Numbered from the stretch's first letter, positions 1-8,604 are shown. The stretch is 64,000 bases of DNA from Flavobacteriaceae bacterium (GCA_013043685.1 JABDNT010000013.1:1-64000), one strand, 5' to 3'. Program-made: numbers and translations. Notes: generated by a model from the sequence alone, not told the origin.

Positions 1-35
1 GCCAGAAATACAGCAGGCCCTTTTATTGTTTTCAT
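1..35 (-). CDS. Start of a TIM-barrel sugar isomerase-like gene (cut by window edge)
   Basis: Only the first codons are present. The minus strand opens with ATG at 33-35 and reads MKTIKGPAVFLA before the window ends. This N-terminus resembles that of flavobacterial sugar phosphate isomerase/epimerase family proteins encoded beside Gfo/Idh/MocA dehydrogenases; that match is from memory. It starts 11 bases after the stop codon of the dehydrogenase gene, so it is probably the last visible member of the same minus-strand operon. The neighbouring sugar genes support the call, but so little sequence is available that the family remains tentative. Confidence 0.5.
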   Translation of the reverse strand, partial: MKTIKGPAVFL

Positions 36-46
36 TTTTACTTTGG

Positions 47-1180
47 TTAAATTGATTTCCAGACGTTGCCTTCCAAATGTGATGCTACAACTGTTTCTAT
101 AAATTTCATACCGCGAACTCCATCGCGCATTCCGGGAAACTCCGCTTTATCAAAAGCATGTCCACGAATCGCCTTCGCTACTCCTTTGTATATATTGCCC
201 ATGGCGTCGAAGATTCCTTCCGGATGTCCGGGAGGTAATTTCGTTCCGTCCAATGACAATTCACTATTGTACGAATTACCCGGTTTTAAGGTTTGGATAG
301 GTTTCCCTTCTTTTAGCAAATACAGATAATTGGGATTTTCCTGCTCCCATTTCAAAGTACCTTCCCTTCCGAAGACTGCTACAGAGAAATTATTCTCTTC
401 TGCCGTGGCAATCTGACTAGCCCTCAACACACCCTTAACCTGATCTCCCAGGCGAAGCAGCACCGTTCCATCTATATCCATTTTATTATCTTCATATAAG
501 TAATTGAGATCAGCTAAGACAGATTGGATATCCATTCCGGTCATGTACTCCAGCATCTGATAAGCGTGTACGCCAATATCACCCATGCAGCAGCTAATTC
601 CCGATTTCTCAGGATCCAATCTCCAGGTGGTTGCCCGTAATTTGGGATCGTGTATAATGGGATTGATCCAGCCCTGGTAGTATTGGGCATCTACTTTTTG
701 CACTTTTCCTATCGCACCTCCCGCTATCATTTTCTTCATTTGCCGAACCATGGGATAGCCCGTATAGGTATGGGTCAGGGCGAATATGTTGTTGTTCTTG
801 TTCCGAATTTCTTCAAGTTCCAGTGCTTCGGCATAGCTCATGGTCATTGGCTTTTCACAGATCACATGAAAACCGGATTCCAAAAGCTTCTTTGCCATAG
901 GGAAATGCAGATAATTCGGAGTGAGCACAGAAAATACCTCAATGCGCTCCTCTTTCGGGAGGGCTAATTCGGCTTCGACCATTGTATCAAAATCCAGATA
1001 TATCCTGTTGGTTGGAATTCCGATCTCCTCGGCAAAGGCGAGATTTTTTTCATACACAGGATTGAAGACGGCGCCCGTTAACTGATAACTATCGAACATA
1101 CTGGCAGCCACACGGTGCAAAACACCAATTAATGATTCACCGCCACCACCAAGCACACCCCATCTTAACTTTTTACTCAT
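47..1180 (-). CDS. Gfo/Idh/MocA family NAD(P)-dependent oxidoreductase
   Basis: This 377-residue protein has an N-terminal Rossmann nucleotide-binding fold (RWGVLGGGGESLIG at residues 6-19) and the EKP motif (CEKPMTMSYAEAL, about residue 108) in which the lysine is the usual catalytic residue of the family. A central DIGVHAYQMLEYMTG segment provides the expected active-site Asp/His. The family oxidises or reduces sugars, cyclitols and their derivatives, and the substrate cannot be read from sequence. There is no signal peptide, so it is cytoplasmic. It lies three bases downstream of the permease gene, which implies co-transcription and a role in catabolising the imported substrate. Length is typical and the reading frame is intact. 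Confidence 0.92.
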   Translation of the reverse strand: MSKKLRWGVLGGGGESLIGVLHRVAASMFDSYQLTGAVFNPVYEKNLAFAEEIGIPTNRIYLDFDTMVEAELALPKEERIEVFSVLTPNYLHFPMAKKLLESGFHVICEKPMTMSYAEALELEEIRNKNNNIFALTHTYTGYPMVRQMKKMIAGGAIGKVQKVDAQYYQGWINPIIHDPKLRATTWRLDPEKSGISCCMGDIGVHAYQMLEYMTGMDIQSVLADLNYLYEDNKMDIDGTVLLRLGDQVKGVLRASQIATAEENNFSVAVFGREGTLKWEQENPNYLYLLKEGKPIQTLKPGNSYNSELSLDGTKLPPGHPEGIFDAMGNIYKGVAKAIRGHAFDKAEFPGMRDGVRGMKFIETVVASHLEGNVWKSI

Positions 1181-1183
1181 ACC

Positions 1184-2407
1184 TTAGGCTTTGTATTCTA
1201 TTTTTTCATTTTTAAATAGCAATGCGAACAGAAGTAACACAGCGCCGGCAAAAATTGCCGGGAATGTCCAAATGGATTTCCAAACATGCCCTCCATCTGC
1301 GAGTAGGTTAGCATCGGTAATCTTGCCGGCTACATAGAAACCTATAAGCATTCCAACACCATATGTTGCCAATGTAATTAATCCTTGTGCAGCACTCTTG
1401 ATCTTTTCTCCGGCTTTAGAGTCTGTATAGATCTGTCCCGACACAAAAAAGAAGTCGTAACAAATACCATGTAACAGAATCCCGATAATTATCATAAAAG
1501 CTAGTTCTCCGGCATCGCCATAGGCGAACAATAAATATCGGACAGCCCAGGCTAGCATGCCTACAATTATGGTCATTTTAAATCCGAATCGCTTAAAGAA
1601 AAACGGCAGCAATAACATAAATCCAACCTCTGATATTTGTCCGAAGGACGCTTTTAAGGTTGAATTCTCAATACCGCTTTCTACTAGGTACGGACTTAAA
1701 TTCTGATAGTAAAATGCCAGTGGAATACAAATTAGTACAGAAGACAGGAAGAAGATCAGGAAATTACGATCCTTTAAAAGTTTGAGTGCATCCAGACCTA
1801 ATATATTATAAATACTGGCTTTTTCCCCTTTGGCTTGCGGAGGAGTTTTAGGCAATGTAAAGCTATACACACCTAGTATGGCGGATGCGATTGCAGTCAT
1901 TAAAAATGTTTTTGATAACAAGCCATCGGCTACTCCCGCAACCGAGTCCCATGCGAAGAGACTTATAATCCAACCTGCGGCTATCCATCCAACGGTGCCC
2001 CAAACACGTACGAAAGGAAAAAACTTTGATGGATCTTTCATCTGGTTAAAAGACACTGAATTTACGAGAGCCAGGGTTGGCATATAAGCTATCATATAGC
2101 CCAGTACATAAGGATAGAATCCTTCAAAACTTGAGGCCTGAGAGAGTTGATACATCAGGAATGCTCCAACCAGGTGAAGCACACCTAAGATTCGTTCTGC
2201 ATTAAAATATCTATCGGCTATCAGCCCGATTATAAATGGCGCCACTATAGCCCCCCATGACTGAGTGGAATAAGCCATTGCCGTATCGCCGCCCGATGCA
2301 TTTAGTGTCTGTAACAAGAATGTTCCCATGGTGACAAACCATCCACCCCAAATAAAGAATTCGAGGAACATCATAAATGATAGTCGGACGTACGTAAGTG
2401 CTTTCAT
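1184..2407 (-). CDS. MFS permease, nucleoside:H+ symporter (NHS) type
   Basis: A 407-residue integral membrane protein with about 12 hydrophobic segments. The N-terminus (YVRLSFMMFLEFFIWGGWF) and the overall pattern match the nucleoside:H+ symporter branch of the major facilitator superfamily (NupG/XapB-like). In Bacteroidota such transporters are often encoded in sugar catabolic loci and may carry sugars or glycosides rather than nucleosides. It sits between the secreted TIM-barrel gene and the Gfo/Idh/MocA gene with gaps of 9 and 3 bases, so it very likely imports the substrate of that operon across the inner membrane. The family call is good, but the substrate is inference. Confidence 0.88.
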   Translation of the reverse strand: MKALTYVRLSFMMFLEFFIWGGWFVTMGTFLLQTLNASGGDTAMAYSTQSWGAIVAPFIIGLIADRYFNAERILGVLHLVGAFLMYQLSQASSFEGFYPYVLGYMIAYMPTLALVNSVSFNQMKDPSKFFPFVRVWGTVGWIAAGWIISLFAWDSVAGVADGLLSKTFLMTAIASAILGVYSFTLPKTPPQAKGEKASIYNILGLDALKLLKDRNFLIFFLSSVLICIPLAFYYQNLSPYLVESGIENSTLKASFGQISEVGFMLLLPFFFKRFGFKMTIIVGMLAWAVRYLLFAYGDAGELAFMIIIGILLHGICYDFFFVSGQIYTDSKAGEKIKSAAQGLITLATYGVGMLIGFYVAGKITDANLLADGGHVWKSIWTFPAIFAGAVLLLFALLFKNEKIEYKA

Positions 2408-2416
2408 AAAATTGGT

Positions 2417-3385
2417 TTAGTTAGCTTTTTTGGCAGCCTTAATGATTAGATCGCGAGTCGCTCTTATTCCTGTTGGCTCATTAATCTTTTCACTTTCGAA
2501 CTCTATACCGATATACCCGGTGTAACCAGCGTTCTTAACTATTTGTAGCATTTTATAATAATCGATCCTAGTTTCATCACCATTTTCATCAAATCTATTC
2601 GCCTTGGCACTCACGGCCTTTGCAGCCGGCATCATAAGTTCGATTCCTTTGTAGTAATCCGGGTACTCCTCTACGCATTCACCCCATCGTTCTCCTTTGG
2701 CACGTTTCACACACCAATTTCCAAAATCAGGCAAGGTTCCGCAATTTGGCATATTGACCTCTGCGATAGCTGCCATCAGTTTATCAGCATCCGAAGATAA
2801 CCAACCATGATTCTCACACAACACACTAATATTTTTTGTCGCTGCATATTCAGAGAGTTTTTTCAAACCATCCACAACCGTCCTACTCCAAACTTCTGGA
2901 TCATTTGATCCGAAGGTGTTAACTCGTATGGAATGACCTCCGAGTTCCACTGCGGCATCCACCCATTTCTTATGGTTTTCCACAGCAATATTTCTAGCCG
3001 CCTCATCGGGATCGGCCAAATCACCTTCATCATCGACCATAATCAGGTTACATGACACTCCATGTCGTTCATTTTCGTTTTTTAATGAATCAATTACAGC
3101 TTGAAAGCCCAACTCTTGTATTTGTTTTGTATAGAGTTGTGTAACAAATTCAACTGTATCGAAGCCAAGTTCTTTTGCATCCTTCGCAAAATTGAAGGGA
3201 TTCGCGTCCTGGGCTTCGTATCTCACATGTAGTGACCACTGGGCCAGTGACAATTTCGGTTCGTATGCCATATCTTTTTCTGAAGTTGTCTCCAATGCCG
3301 ATTCCGGCACTTCATCTTTTGGTTCCTTTTCCTTACACGCTAATACGACAGAAAATAAGAGAAGAAAGAGAATTGATTTATTCAT
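2417..3385 (-). CDS. Lipoprotein sugar isomerase/epimerase-like TIM barrel (AP endonuclease 2 fold)
   Basis: This 322-residue protein begins with a lipoprotein signal (lipobox VVLAC, Cys17), so it is anchored outside the inner membrane. The remainder is a xylose-isomerase-like TIM barrel. Acidic and histidine residues that would bind a divalent metal are visible in SVLCENHGW, TLPDFGNW, AKANRFDENGD and IGIEFES. Family members isomerise or epimerise sugars, inosose or hydroxypyruvate. Export is notable because the family is mostly cytoplasmic, and it suggests periplasmic processing of an oxidised sugar. It is the first gene of the minus-strand operon, facing the GMC operon across a 255-base regulatory gap. 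Confidence 0.85.
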   Translation of the reverse strand: MNKSILFLLLFSVVLACKEKEPKDEVPESALETTSEKDMAYEPKLSLAQWSLHVRYEAQDANPFNFAKDAKELGFDTVEFVTQLYTKQIQELGFQAVIDSLKNENERHGVSCNLIMVDDEGDLADPDEAARNIAVENHKKWVDAAVELGGHSIRVNTFGSNDPEVWSRTVVDGLKKLSEYAATKNISVLCENHGWLSSDADKLMAAIAEVNMPNCGTLPDFGNWCVKRAKGERWGECVEEYPDYYKGIELMMPAAKAVSAKANRFDENGDETRIDYYKMLQIVKNAGYTGYIGIEFESEKINEPTGIRATRDLIIKAAKKAN

Positions 3386-3497
3386 TGAAAGTAAATTTTT
3401 GCTGATGGTATGGTGTTAATTTTTCTATGGACTTCCAAGTTAGTTTTTTTTTGAATGAATCGAATAAGAATGGTCATACAGTTATCTATTTAACAAT

Positions 3498-3511
3498 CGA
3501 AAACGTTTTCG
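3498..3511. promoter_or_regulatory. Perfect 14-bp LacI-type operator palindrome
   Basis: CGAAAACGTTTTCG is a perfect palindrome centred on CG, the usual form of LacI/GalR-family operators. It lies near the middle of the 255-base gap between the two divergent sugar operons, 113 bases from one start codon and 130 from the other, so one repressor could control both. No LacI-family gene is present in the window. The rest of 3386-3640 is AT-rich and holds only weak, one-mismatch -7 element candidates. Confidence 0.65.
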
Positions 3512-3640
3512 GTTAAGCATAATCTTATTTGAACACGGATTTTTGTAAAATCAACAAAAAAACATGACATTAGATGTTCACTAAATATGAGTTGAAAATC
3601 ACTCACACAAACATCTGAAAACTAAACCAATTACTTCACA

Positions 3641-5338
3641 ATGATCAACCCTAATGAAATGTATGATGCTATAGTCGTAGGCTCTGGGATCAGCGGTGGA
3701 TGGGCCGCAAAGGAGTTATGTGAAAACGGCATAAAGACCCTTGTGCTTGAGCGAGGCAGAATGGTCGAACACGTGAAAGACTACCATACCATGAATATGG
3801 ATCCCTGGGAATTTGAATACAAAGGAGAACTTCCGAAAGAAGAAAGAGATAAGCAATTAAAACAGGCCCGCTCTGGTTATACCACAGAAGAAGCACATCG
3901 TCACTTCTTTGTAAACGACCTCGAACATCCTTATAACGAGACCAAACGCTTCGATTGGCTACGCGGATATCATGTAGGCGGTCGTTCCCTTGTGTGGGGA
4001 AGACAGAGTTATAGATTGAGTGATATCGATTTTGAGGCGAATAAAAAAGAAGGAATTGCGATTGATTGGCCTGTACGCTATAAAGATATTTCGCCCTGGT
4101 ATGATAAAGTCGAAGAATTCATTGGAGTAAGTGGTGAGAATTTAGGGTTGCCGCAATTACCTGACGGTAAGTTTTGCCCCCCTATGGAGTTGAACTGCGC
4201 TGAGACCGATCTCAAAGATAAAATAGCAACGAATTACGATGACGGACGTGTATTAACTATTGGCCGTACGGCTCATATAACCGGAACTCAACCATTCTAT
4301 GGACGAGCGAATTGTCAATTTAGAAACCGATGCATGCGTGGCTGTCCGTATGGAGGTTATTTCAGTAGCAATTCGTCTACATTGCCAGCTGCGGAACGAA
4401 CGGGTAACCTTACTATTCGTCCTCATTCTATAGTTGCGGAAGTTATTTATGATAAGGCCAGCGGAAAAGCAACAGGTGTCCGGGTAATCGATGCTGAGAC
4501 CAAAGAAGAGATCGTTTTTAATGCCAAAGTAATATTCTTATGTGCATCGGCGATTGCTTCAGCCAGTATTCTGATGCAGTCCAAAAGCGATCGTTTCCCA
4601 AATGGAATGGGAAATGACAGTGGTGAATTGGGGCATAACATTATGGATCACCATTTCAAAGCGGGAGCCTATGCCAATGTGCCAGGTTTTGAAGATAAAT
4701 ACTATAAAGGCAGACGGCCAAACGGAATTTATGTGCCTCGATTCAGAAACTTAGGGGGTAAGACCGATCAGAAGAATTTCAAACGAGGATACGGATATCA
4801 GGGAGGTGCCAGAAGAAGTCATTACGAAGAAATGGTTGCTGAATTAGCATATGGAAAGAACCTGAAAGAATCAGTAGTGAAGCCCGGAAAATGGCGAATG
4901 TTGCTTCTTGGTTTCGGGGAGTGCCTGCCTTATCACGACAATAAAATGACCCTTGACTACAACAATCTTGATCAATGGGGATTACCAACCGTTACCTTCG
5001 ATGCAGAATGGAAGGAGAATGAGTATGAAATGCGTAAGGACATGGTCCAACAAGCGATAGATATGTTGACCAAGGCAGGGTATACGGATATTGAACCATG
5101 GGACGATCCGGGAGCGCCGGGTCTTGGAATCCATGAAATGGGAACTGCCAGAATGGGCAAGGACCCGAAGACATCGGTTTGCAATGGGAATAACCAGCTT
5201 CATGCGGTGCCTAATGTGTATGTTACTGACGGAGCATTTATGACCTCTGCAAGTTGTGTAAACCCATCACTTTCATATATGGCCTTTAGCGCCAGGGCGG
5301 CAAATCATGCGGCTCAACAACTTAAAAAAGAAGCATAA
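3641..5338 (+). CDS. GMC family FAD-dependent sugar dehydrogenase, large subunit
   Basis: A 565-residue flavoprotein with the FAD dinucleotide-binding motif VVGSGISGG (residues 12-20), followed by ERG at the end of the second strand. The C-terminal GMC signature includes GLGIHEMGTARMG, with the active-site His, and NVYVTDGAFMTSASCVNPSLSY, with the conserved Asn. A Cys-rich stretch (CQFRNRCMRGCPYGGYF, about residue 226) is typical of the gluconate/glucoside dehydrogenase branch. There is no signal peptide; it may be exported with its small subunit. The next gene starts at its stop codon and encodes a gluconate 2-dehydrogenase subunit 3-like protein, so the two probably form a heterodimer oxidising a sugar or glycoside hydroxyl, possibly at C3. 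Confidence 0.9.
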   Translation: MINPNEMYDAIVVGSGISGGWAAKELCENGIKTLVLERGRMVEHVKDYHTMNMDPWEFEYKGELPKEERDKQLKQARSGYTTEEAHRHFFVNDLEHPYNETKRFDWLRGYHVGGRSLVWGRQSYRLSDIDFEANKKEGIAIDWPVRYKDISPWYDKVEEFIGVSGENLGLPQLPDGKFCPPMELNCAETDLKDKIATNYDDGRVLTIGRTAHITGTQPFYGRANCQFRNRCMRGCPYGGYFSSNSSTLPAAERTGNLTIRPHSIVAEVIYDKASGKATGVRVIDAETKEEIVFNAKVIFLCASAIASASILMQSKSDRFPNGMGNDSGELGHNIMDHHFKAGAYANVPGFEDKYYKGRRPNGIYVPRFRNLGGKTDQKNFKRGYGYQGGARRSHYEEMVAELAYGKNLKESVVKPGKWRMLLLGFGECLPYHDNKMTLDYNNLDQWGLPTVTFDAEWKENEYEMRKDMVQQAIDMLTKAGYTDIEPWDDPGAPGLGIHEMGTARMGKDPKTSVCNGNNQLHAVPNVYVTDGAFMTSASCVNPSLSYMAFSARAANHAAQQLKKEA

Positions 5339-6018
5339 TGGATAGAAGACAAGCATTACGCAATTTAGGATTGGGCGCCGGAGCGATGGTCGCCACACCA
5401 ACTGTTATTGGTCTATTGCAAAGTTGCAAGAGCGAACCTAAGGATACCTATGTCTTACAATTCTTATCGGAAGGAGAATTTCACGCACTAACACAGATGG
5501 TTGATCTTATCATTCCTTCAGATGAGGCTATACCCGGGGCGCTGGATGTTGGTGTTCACAAGTTCATCGACGCGTTTTGGGCGAATGTTACCCCCAAAAC
5601 CCAGGGTGAGGTCTGGGAAGAAAGATATGAACCGATTCAGGAAAATATAAAGTCCTTCTTCAAGATGTTCACAGATGAATTCCGTAATAAATTCAAAAAG
5701 GAATTGGGAGATGGGGAACCGGAAGAATTCGATGAGATGCTCGCAACGTATTTAAAGATTCCGAAGGAAGAACAAATTGAAATTGATATCAGTATGGAAG
5801 ATTTTTATGAAGCTTTCGCAGCCGATGCCACTACCCAGCCGGATAAGGAAGCCGCAATCTTCAGTTTGATCGCGGGGATTAGATCCATGACTATATGGGC
5901 ATGGAAAACCAGTGAGCAAATTGGTAAGAATGTCCTGTGGTACGATCCAATTCCGGGGAAACAATTAGGTTGTATTCCTCTTGATGAAGCCGGTAACGGA
6001 AATGACATGGCCTTATAA
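5338..6018 (+). CDS. Gluconate 2-dehydrogenase subunit 3-like small subunit
   Basis: A 226-residue protein with a twin-arginine-like leader (MDRRQALRNLGLGAGAMVATP) ending near a cysteine (LLQSCK), consistent with export and possibly lipidation. The body has the gluconate 2-dehydrogenase subunit 3 pattern (FLSEGEFHALTQMVDLIIPSDEAIPGALDVGVHKFID). In characterised enzymes this subunit carries the export signal for the FAD-containing GMC partner. The start overlaps the large-subunit stop by one base, consistent with tight co-expression. No multihaem cytochrome subunit follows, so the electron acceptor is different; the azurin gene at 6958-7470 is one candidate by proximity only. Confidence 0.88.
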   Translation: MDRRQALRNLGLGAGAMVATPTVIGLLQSCKSEPKDTYVLQFLSEGEFHALTQMVDLIIPSDEAIPGALDVGVHKFIDAFWANVTPKTQGEVWEERYEPIQENIKSFFKMFTDEFRNKFKKELGDGEPEEFDEMLATYLKIPKEEQIEIDISMEDFYEAFAADATTQPDKEAAIFSLIAGIRSMTIWAWKTSEQIGKNVLWYDPIPGKQLGCIPLDEAGNGNDMAL

Positions 6019-6027
6019 ATAGAAAAG

Positions 6028-6957
6028 ATGAAAAGACGACAATTTATAAAACAGGGAGCTCTGGCGGGTTCCCTGTTTTCATTTGGTGGTTCTGTGGTCG
6101 CTTCCAACCTCTTGTCGGAAGTATCCACCCATAAACAAAAGTTCAATTTAAAATATGCTCCGCATATCGGAATGTTCAAAAACCATGCAGGTGCCGATGT
6201 TGTGAGTCAGCTGGAATTCATGGCCGACCAGGGTTTCGTTGCTTTCGAGGATAATGAAATGCGTAATCGGCCGCTAAATGAACAGAAAAGGATGGCAGCT
6301 GCCATGCAAAGGCTTGGAATTCAAATGGGTGTGTTTGTTGCACACACTATTTATTGGAAGGAACCTAACCTCGCAAGTGGAAGAAAAGATTGGCGTGATG
6401 AATTTCTTGCGGAAATTGAAGAATCGGTTGAGGTTGCCCAGCGGGTGGACGCAAAATGGATGACGGTTGTTCCGGGGCATGTGGATTTGAGGCTAAATTT
6501 GAACTACCAAATGGCAAATGTGATAGAGACGCTAAAACAGGCCAGTGCTATTTTGGAACCTCACGGGCTAACTATGGTTCTGGAACCATTGAATTTCCGG
6601 GATCATCCGGGATTGTTTTTAACCGAATCTCCCCAGGCTTTCGAAATTTGCAAGGCTGTGGATAGTCCATCCTGTAAAATTCTGTTCGACATCTATCATC
6701 AGCAAATCCAGGAAGGCAATCTCCTTCCTAATATCGAGGCTTGTTGGGACGAAATAGGGTATTTCCAAATAGGAGATAACCCGGGAAGAAAGGAGCCTAC
6801 AACAGGGGAGATCAATTACAAGAATATCTTTAGCTTTATACATAAACGGGGCTATGCGGGAATCTTAGGCATGGAGCACGGCAATTCCGTGGATGGCAAA
6901 GACGGGGAGCAGCGGGTGATCAATGCCTATAGAGAGGTGGATAATTTTTTAAAGTAA
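6028..6957 (+). CDS. Tat-exported hydroxypyruvate isomerase-family TIM barrel
   Basis: A 309-residue protein with a twin-arginine leader (MKRRQFIKQGALAGSLFSFG) and a xylose-isomerase-like TIM barrel of the hydroxypyruvate isomerase group. Candidate metal and catalytic residues appear in TMVLEPLNFRDHPG, ILFDIYHQQIQ, YFQIGDNPGR and GILGMEHGNS. It begins 9 bases after the dehydrogenase small subunit and ends the plus-strand operon. Together with the lipoprotein isomerase on the other strand it gives the locus two exported TIM-barrel enzymes, suggesting that oxidised sugar is rearranged before import. The actual substrate is unknown. Confidence 0.87.
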   Translation: MKRRQFIKQGALAGSLFSFGGSVVASNLLSEVSTHKQKFNLKYAPHIGMFKNHAGADVVSQLEFMADQGFVAFEDNEMRNRPLNEQKRMAAAMQRLGIQMGVFVAHTIYWKEPNLASGRKDWRDEFLAEIEESVEVAQRVDAKWMTVVPGHVDLRLNLNYQMANVIETLKQASAILEPHGLTMVLEPLNFRDHPGLFLTESPQAFEICKAVDSPSCKILFDIYHQQIQEGNLLPNIEACWDEIGYFQIGDNPGRKEPTTGEINYKNIFSFIHKRGYAGILGMEHGNSVDGKDGEQRVINAYREVDNFLK

Positions 6958-7470
6958 TTATTCTACAATGAATTTTCCTTTCATAAGTGCCGAATGGCCT
7001 GGAAAACTGCAGATGAAATCATAAGTACCAACTTCGGGAGCCATGAACGTAACCGAGGTGGATTGTCCGCCACCAATCATTTTTGTATGAACGATCACAT
7101 CTTTTCCATCTTCAGGAATCCAGTCTGAAGTTTCACCGGCATCGGAAGCTTTTACAGAGAATTCGGTTATGGAAACACCTGGCTTCAGGAGCACGAAATT
7201 GTGACCCATAACTTTAATATCCATTTTTCCAATATGTCTAAGGGTTAGTGTTACTTCCTGACCCGACTTGACTTTAATTTCCGATTTGTCAAATTTCATC
7301 AGGTCATTTCCTGATAGTCCAATACTAACAGCATTAGATTCTTCAGAAGATTTTTCTTTATTCGAACCGATCTTTATCTCTTCTTTTTCTTCCTTTTTTT
7401 GTTTTTCGCCTCCACAGCCGAATGTAATGCCAAATGCCAGAAGGAAAAGTGTAAATCGCAATATTTTCAT
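6958..7470 (-). CDS. Azurin-like blue copper lipoprotein
   Basis: A 170-residue protein with a lipobox (FGITFGC, Cys19), a charged Lys/Glu/Ser linker at residues 23-45, and an azurin cupredoxin domain. The type 1 copper ligands are visible: His90 in VMGHNFV, then Cys154, His159 and Met163 in CSFPGHSALMKG. Azurins shuttle single electrons between redox proteins in the cell envelope. Its stop codon directly abuts the stop codon of the convergent TIM-barrel gene. Proximity to a GMC dehydrogenase lacking a cytochrome subunit makes a role as its electron acceptor possible, although azurins are common in Bacteroidota in other contexts. Confidence 0.93.
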   Translation of the reverse strand: MKILRFTLFLLAFGITFGCGGEKQKKEEKEEIKIGSNKEKSSEESNAVSIGLSGNDLMKFDKSEIKVKSGQEVTLTLRHIGKMDIKVMGHNFVLLKPGVSITEFSVKASDAGETSDWIPEDGKDVIVHTKMIGGGQSTSVTFMAPEVGTYDFICSFPGHSALMKGKFIVE

Positions 7471-7480
7471 GTATTCAAGT

Positions 7481-8491
7481 TTAAAATTGTTCTTGTAAAA
7501 ACTTCAAGGCGCGGGTTTCGTTATAATAGGTGTTTTTAGGCTGATAGAAACCAACATGTCCTCCGTATTGAGGAATCTCAAGATAAAGATTTTTTAATTT
7601 GGACGCAAGTTCTCTCGGATAACAATGGGGGCTTAAAAAGCTGTCGTTTCCGGCATTAAGAATAAGTGTTGGGATCTCTACATGGGGTAAGAATTGAAGA
7701 CAGCTATTCTTTTTGTAGTATTCGAATGCGTCTTTAAAGCCATGGGCTGGTGCCGTATAAATGTTGTCGAATGCTAAAAGCGATTTTATCTTTTTGGCTT
7801 CTGAAGATGAAGCGAGATCGGGATAGCGTTTCACCTTCCGCATGTATTTTTTGCGAAGATGATAAAGAAATGACGTTCTATACACCCAGTTGTGAAATTG
7901 TGTTAGTGCTTCCAGGGATCCCTTTAAACTAAGCGGGGAAGACACGGCAACAGCATAGGATATTTCTTTCGGCACGTCGGTACGCTCCCCTAAATATTTG
8001 AGAAGTAAGTTGCCGCCCAGGCTGAACCCGATCAAGGCAATGTTTCTGTATTTGTCCTTGTTGCGTAAATACTGTATTATTTCTTCCAGATCATCTGTTT
8101 TACCTGCATTGTAAGATTTATACTGCCGATTAGGCTCACCACTGCATCCTCTATAGTTGACGGCACAGACATCCCATCCATTTTCAACAAGGACTTTTCC
8201 CTGTCCTTTTATGTAGGTGCGTTGAGCGTTTCCTTCCAATCCGTGAAGCAGAACGGCGATATTTGCTGTCGCCTGATGAGCAAAAGAGAAATCCAGGTCC
8301 AGAAAATCCGAGTCTGGTAATTCAAGGCGTTCGCGAGATTGGACCAGCTTGGGAATGGAACGTATTTTCGCCGAATAGATAGTAGAAAAATGGGTATTTC
8401 TAAATGCACCTCTTGGCTGGTACGATGAGCTTACGATTGGCATTTCATAATAAATATGGTCATTGGGCCATTCAATATGTGTGGTACACAT
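7481..8491 (-). CDS. YheT-type alpha/beta hydrolase
   Basis: A 336-residue cytoplasmic hydrolase of the YheT/ABHD1-3 group. It has the oxyanion-region HGLEGNAQRTYIKG, the lid-proximal NYRGCSGEPNR, the nucleophile elbow GFSLGGNLLLKYLGE and a late GGHVGF motif carrying the catalytic His. NAGNDSFLS supplies the probable catalytic Asp. Homologues act on esters or acyl lipids, but the physiological substrate in bacteria is unclear. It is separated by 10 bases from the azurin gene downstream and by 113 bases from the divergent tetR gene. Co-transcription with azurin is plausible from spacing but has no functional logic. Confidence 0.88.
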   Translation of the reverse strand: MCTTHIEWPNDHIYYEMPIVSSSYQPRGAFRNTHFSTIYSAKIRSIPKLVQSRERLELPDSDFLDLDFSFAHQATANIAVLLHGLEGNAQRTYIKGQGKVLVENGWDVCAVNYRGCSGEPNRQYKSYNAGKTDDLEEIIQYLRNKDKYRNIALIGFSLGGNLLLKYLGERTDVPKEISYAVAVSSPLSLKGSLEALTQFHNWVYRTSFLYHLRKKYMRKVKRYPDLASSSEAKKIKSLLAFDNIYTAPAHGFKDAFEYYKKNSCLQFLPHVEIPTLILNAGNDSFLSPHCYPRELASKLKNLYLEIPQYGGHVGFYQPKNTYYNETRALKFLQEQF

Positions 8492-8532
8492 ATTTTTTTT
8501 GGATTGCTAAATATAGCTAAAAAAAATAGGTT

Positions 8533-8566
8533 AAAATCCAGGGTGTCATTTAACGCCCTGGATTTT
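8533..8566. terminator. Terminator-like hairpin between two divergent genes
   Basis: AAAATCCAGGG at 8533-8543 pairs with CCCTGGATTTT at 8556-8566 around a 12-base loop, and T-rich sequence follows on both strands. It is structurally a good intrinsic terminator. Its position is odd because it sits between divergent start codons (8491 minus, 8605 plus), so neither neighbouring gene ends here. It might insulate the two promoters from upstream or antisense transcription. Confidence 0.6.
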
Positions 8567-8568
8567 TA

Positions 8569-8600
8569 TTTGCATATCAAGATACCAATCGGTATCTTTG
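8569..8600 (+). promoter_or_regulatory. Bacteroidota-type promoter of tetR
   Basis: TTTG at 8569-8572 and TATCTTTG at 8593-8600, with a 20-base spacer, match the -33/-7 consensus of the Bacteroidota housekeeping sigma factor (TTTG, about 20 bases, TAnnTTTG). The -7 element ends 4 bases before the ATG at 8605, so the predicted transcript would start at or next to the start codon and be leaderless. The -7 element overlaps the operator at 8579-8598, which fits autorepression. Confidence 0.7.
8579..8598. promoter_or_regulatory. Probable TetR operator 1
   Basis: AAGATACC at 8579-8586 and GGTATCTT at 8591-8598 form an inverted repeat with perfect 8-base arms around AATC. The same 16-base core occurs in reverse orientation at 9212-9227, just after the tetR gene. 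Its overlap with the -7 element makes steric autorepression by the adjacent TetR-family protein the simplest reading. Confidence 0.75.
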
Positions 8601-8604
8601 AGCC

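Noticed and set aside
5805-6179. Open frame of about 124 codons on the minus strand
   Set aside because: It crosses the end of the dehydrogenase small-subunit gene and the start of the TIM-barrel gene in antisense, with no protein-like pattern.
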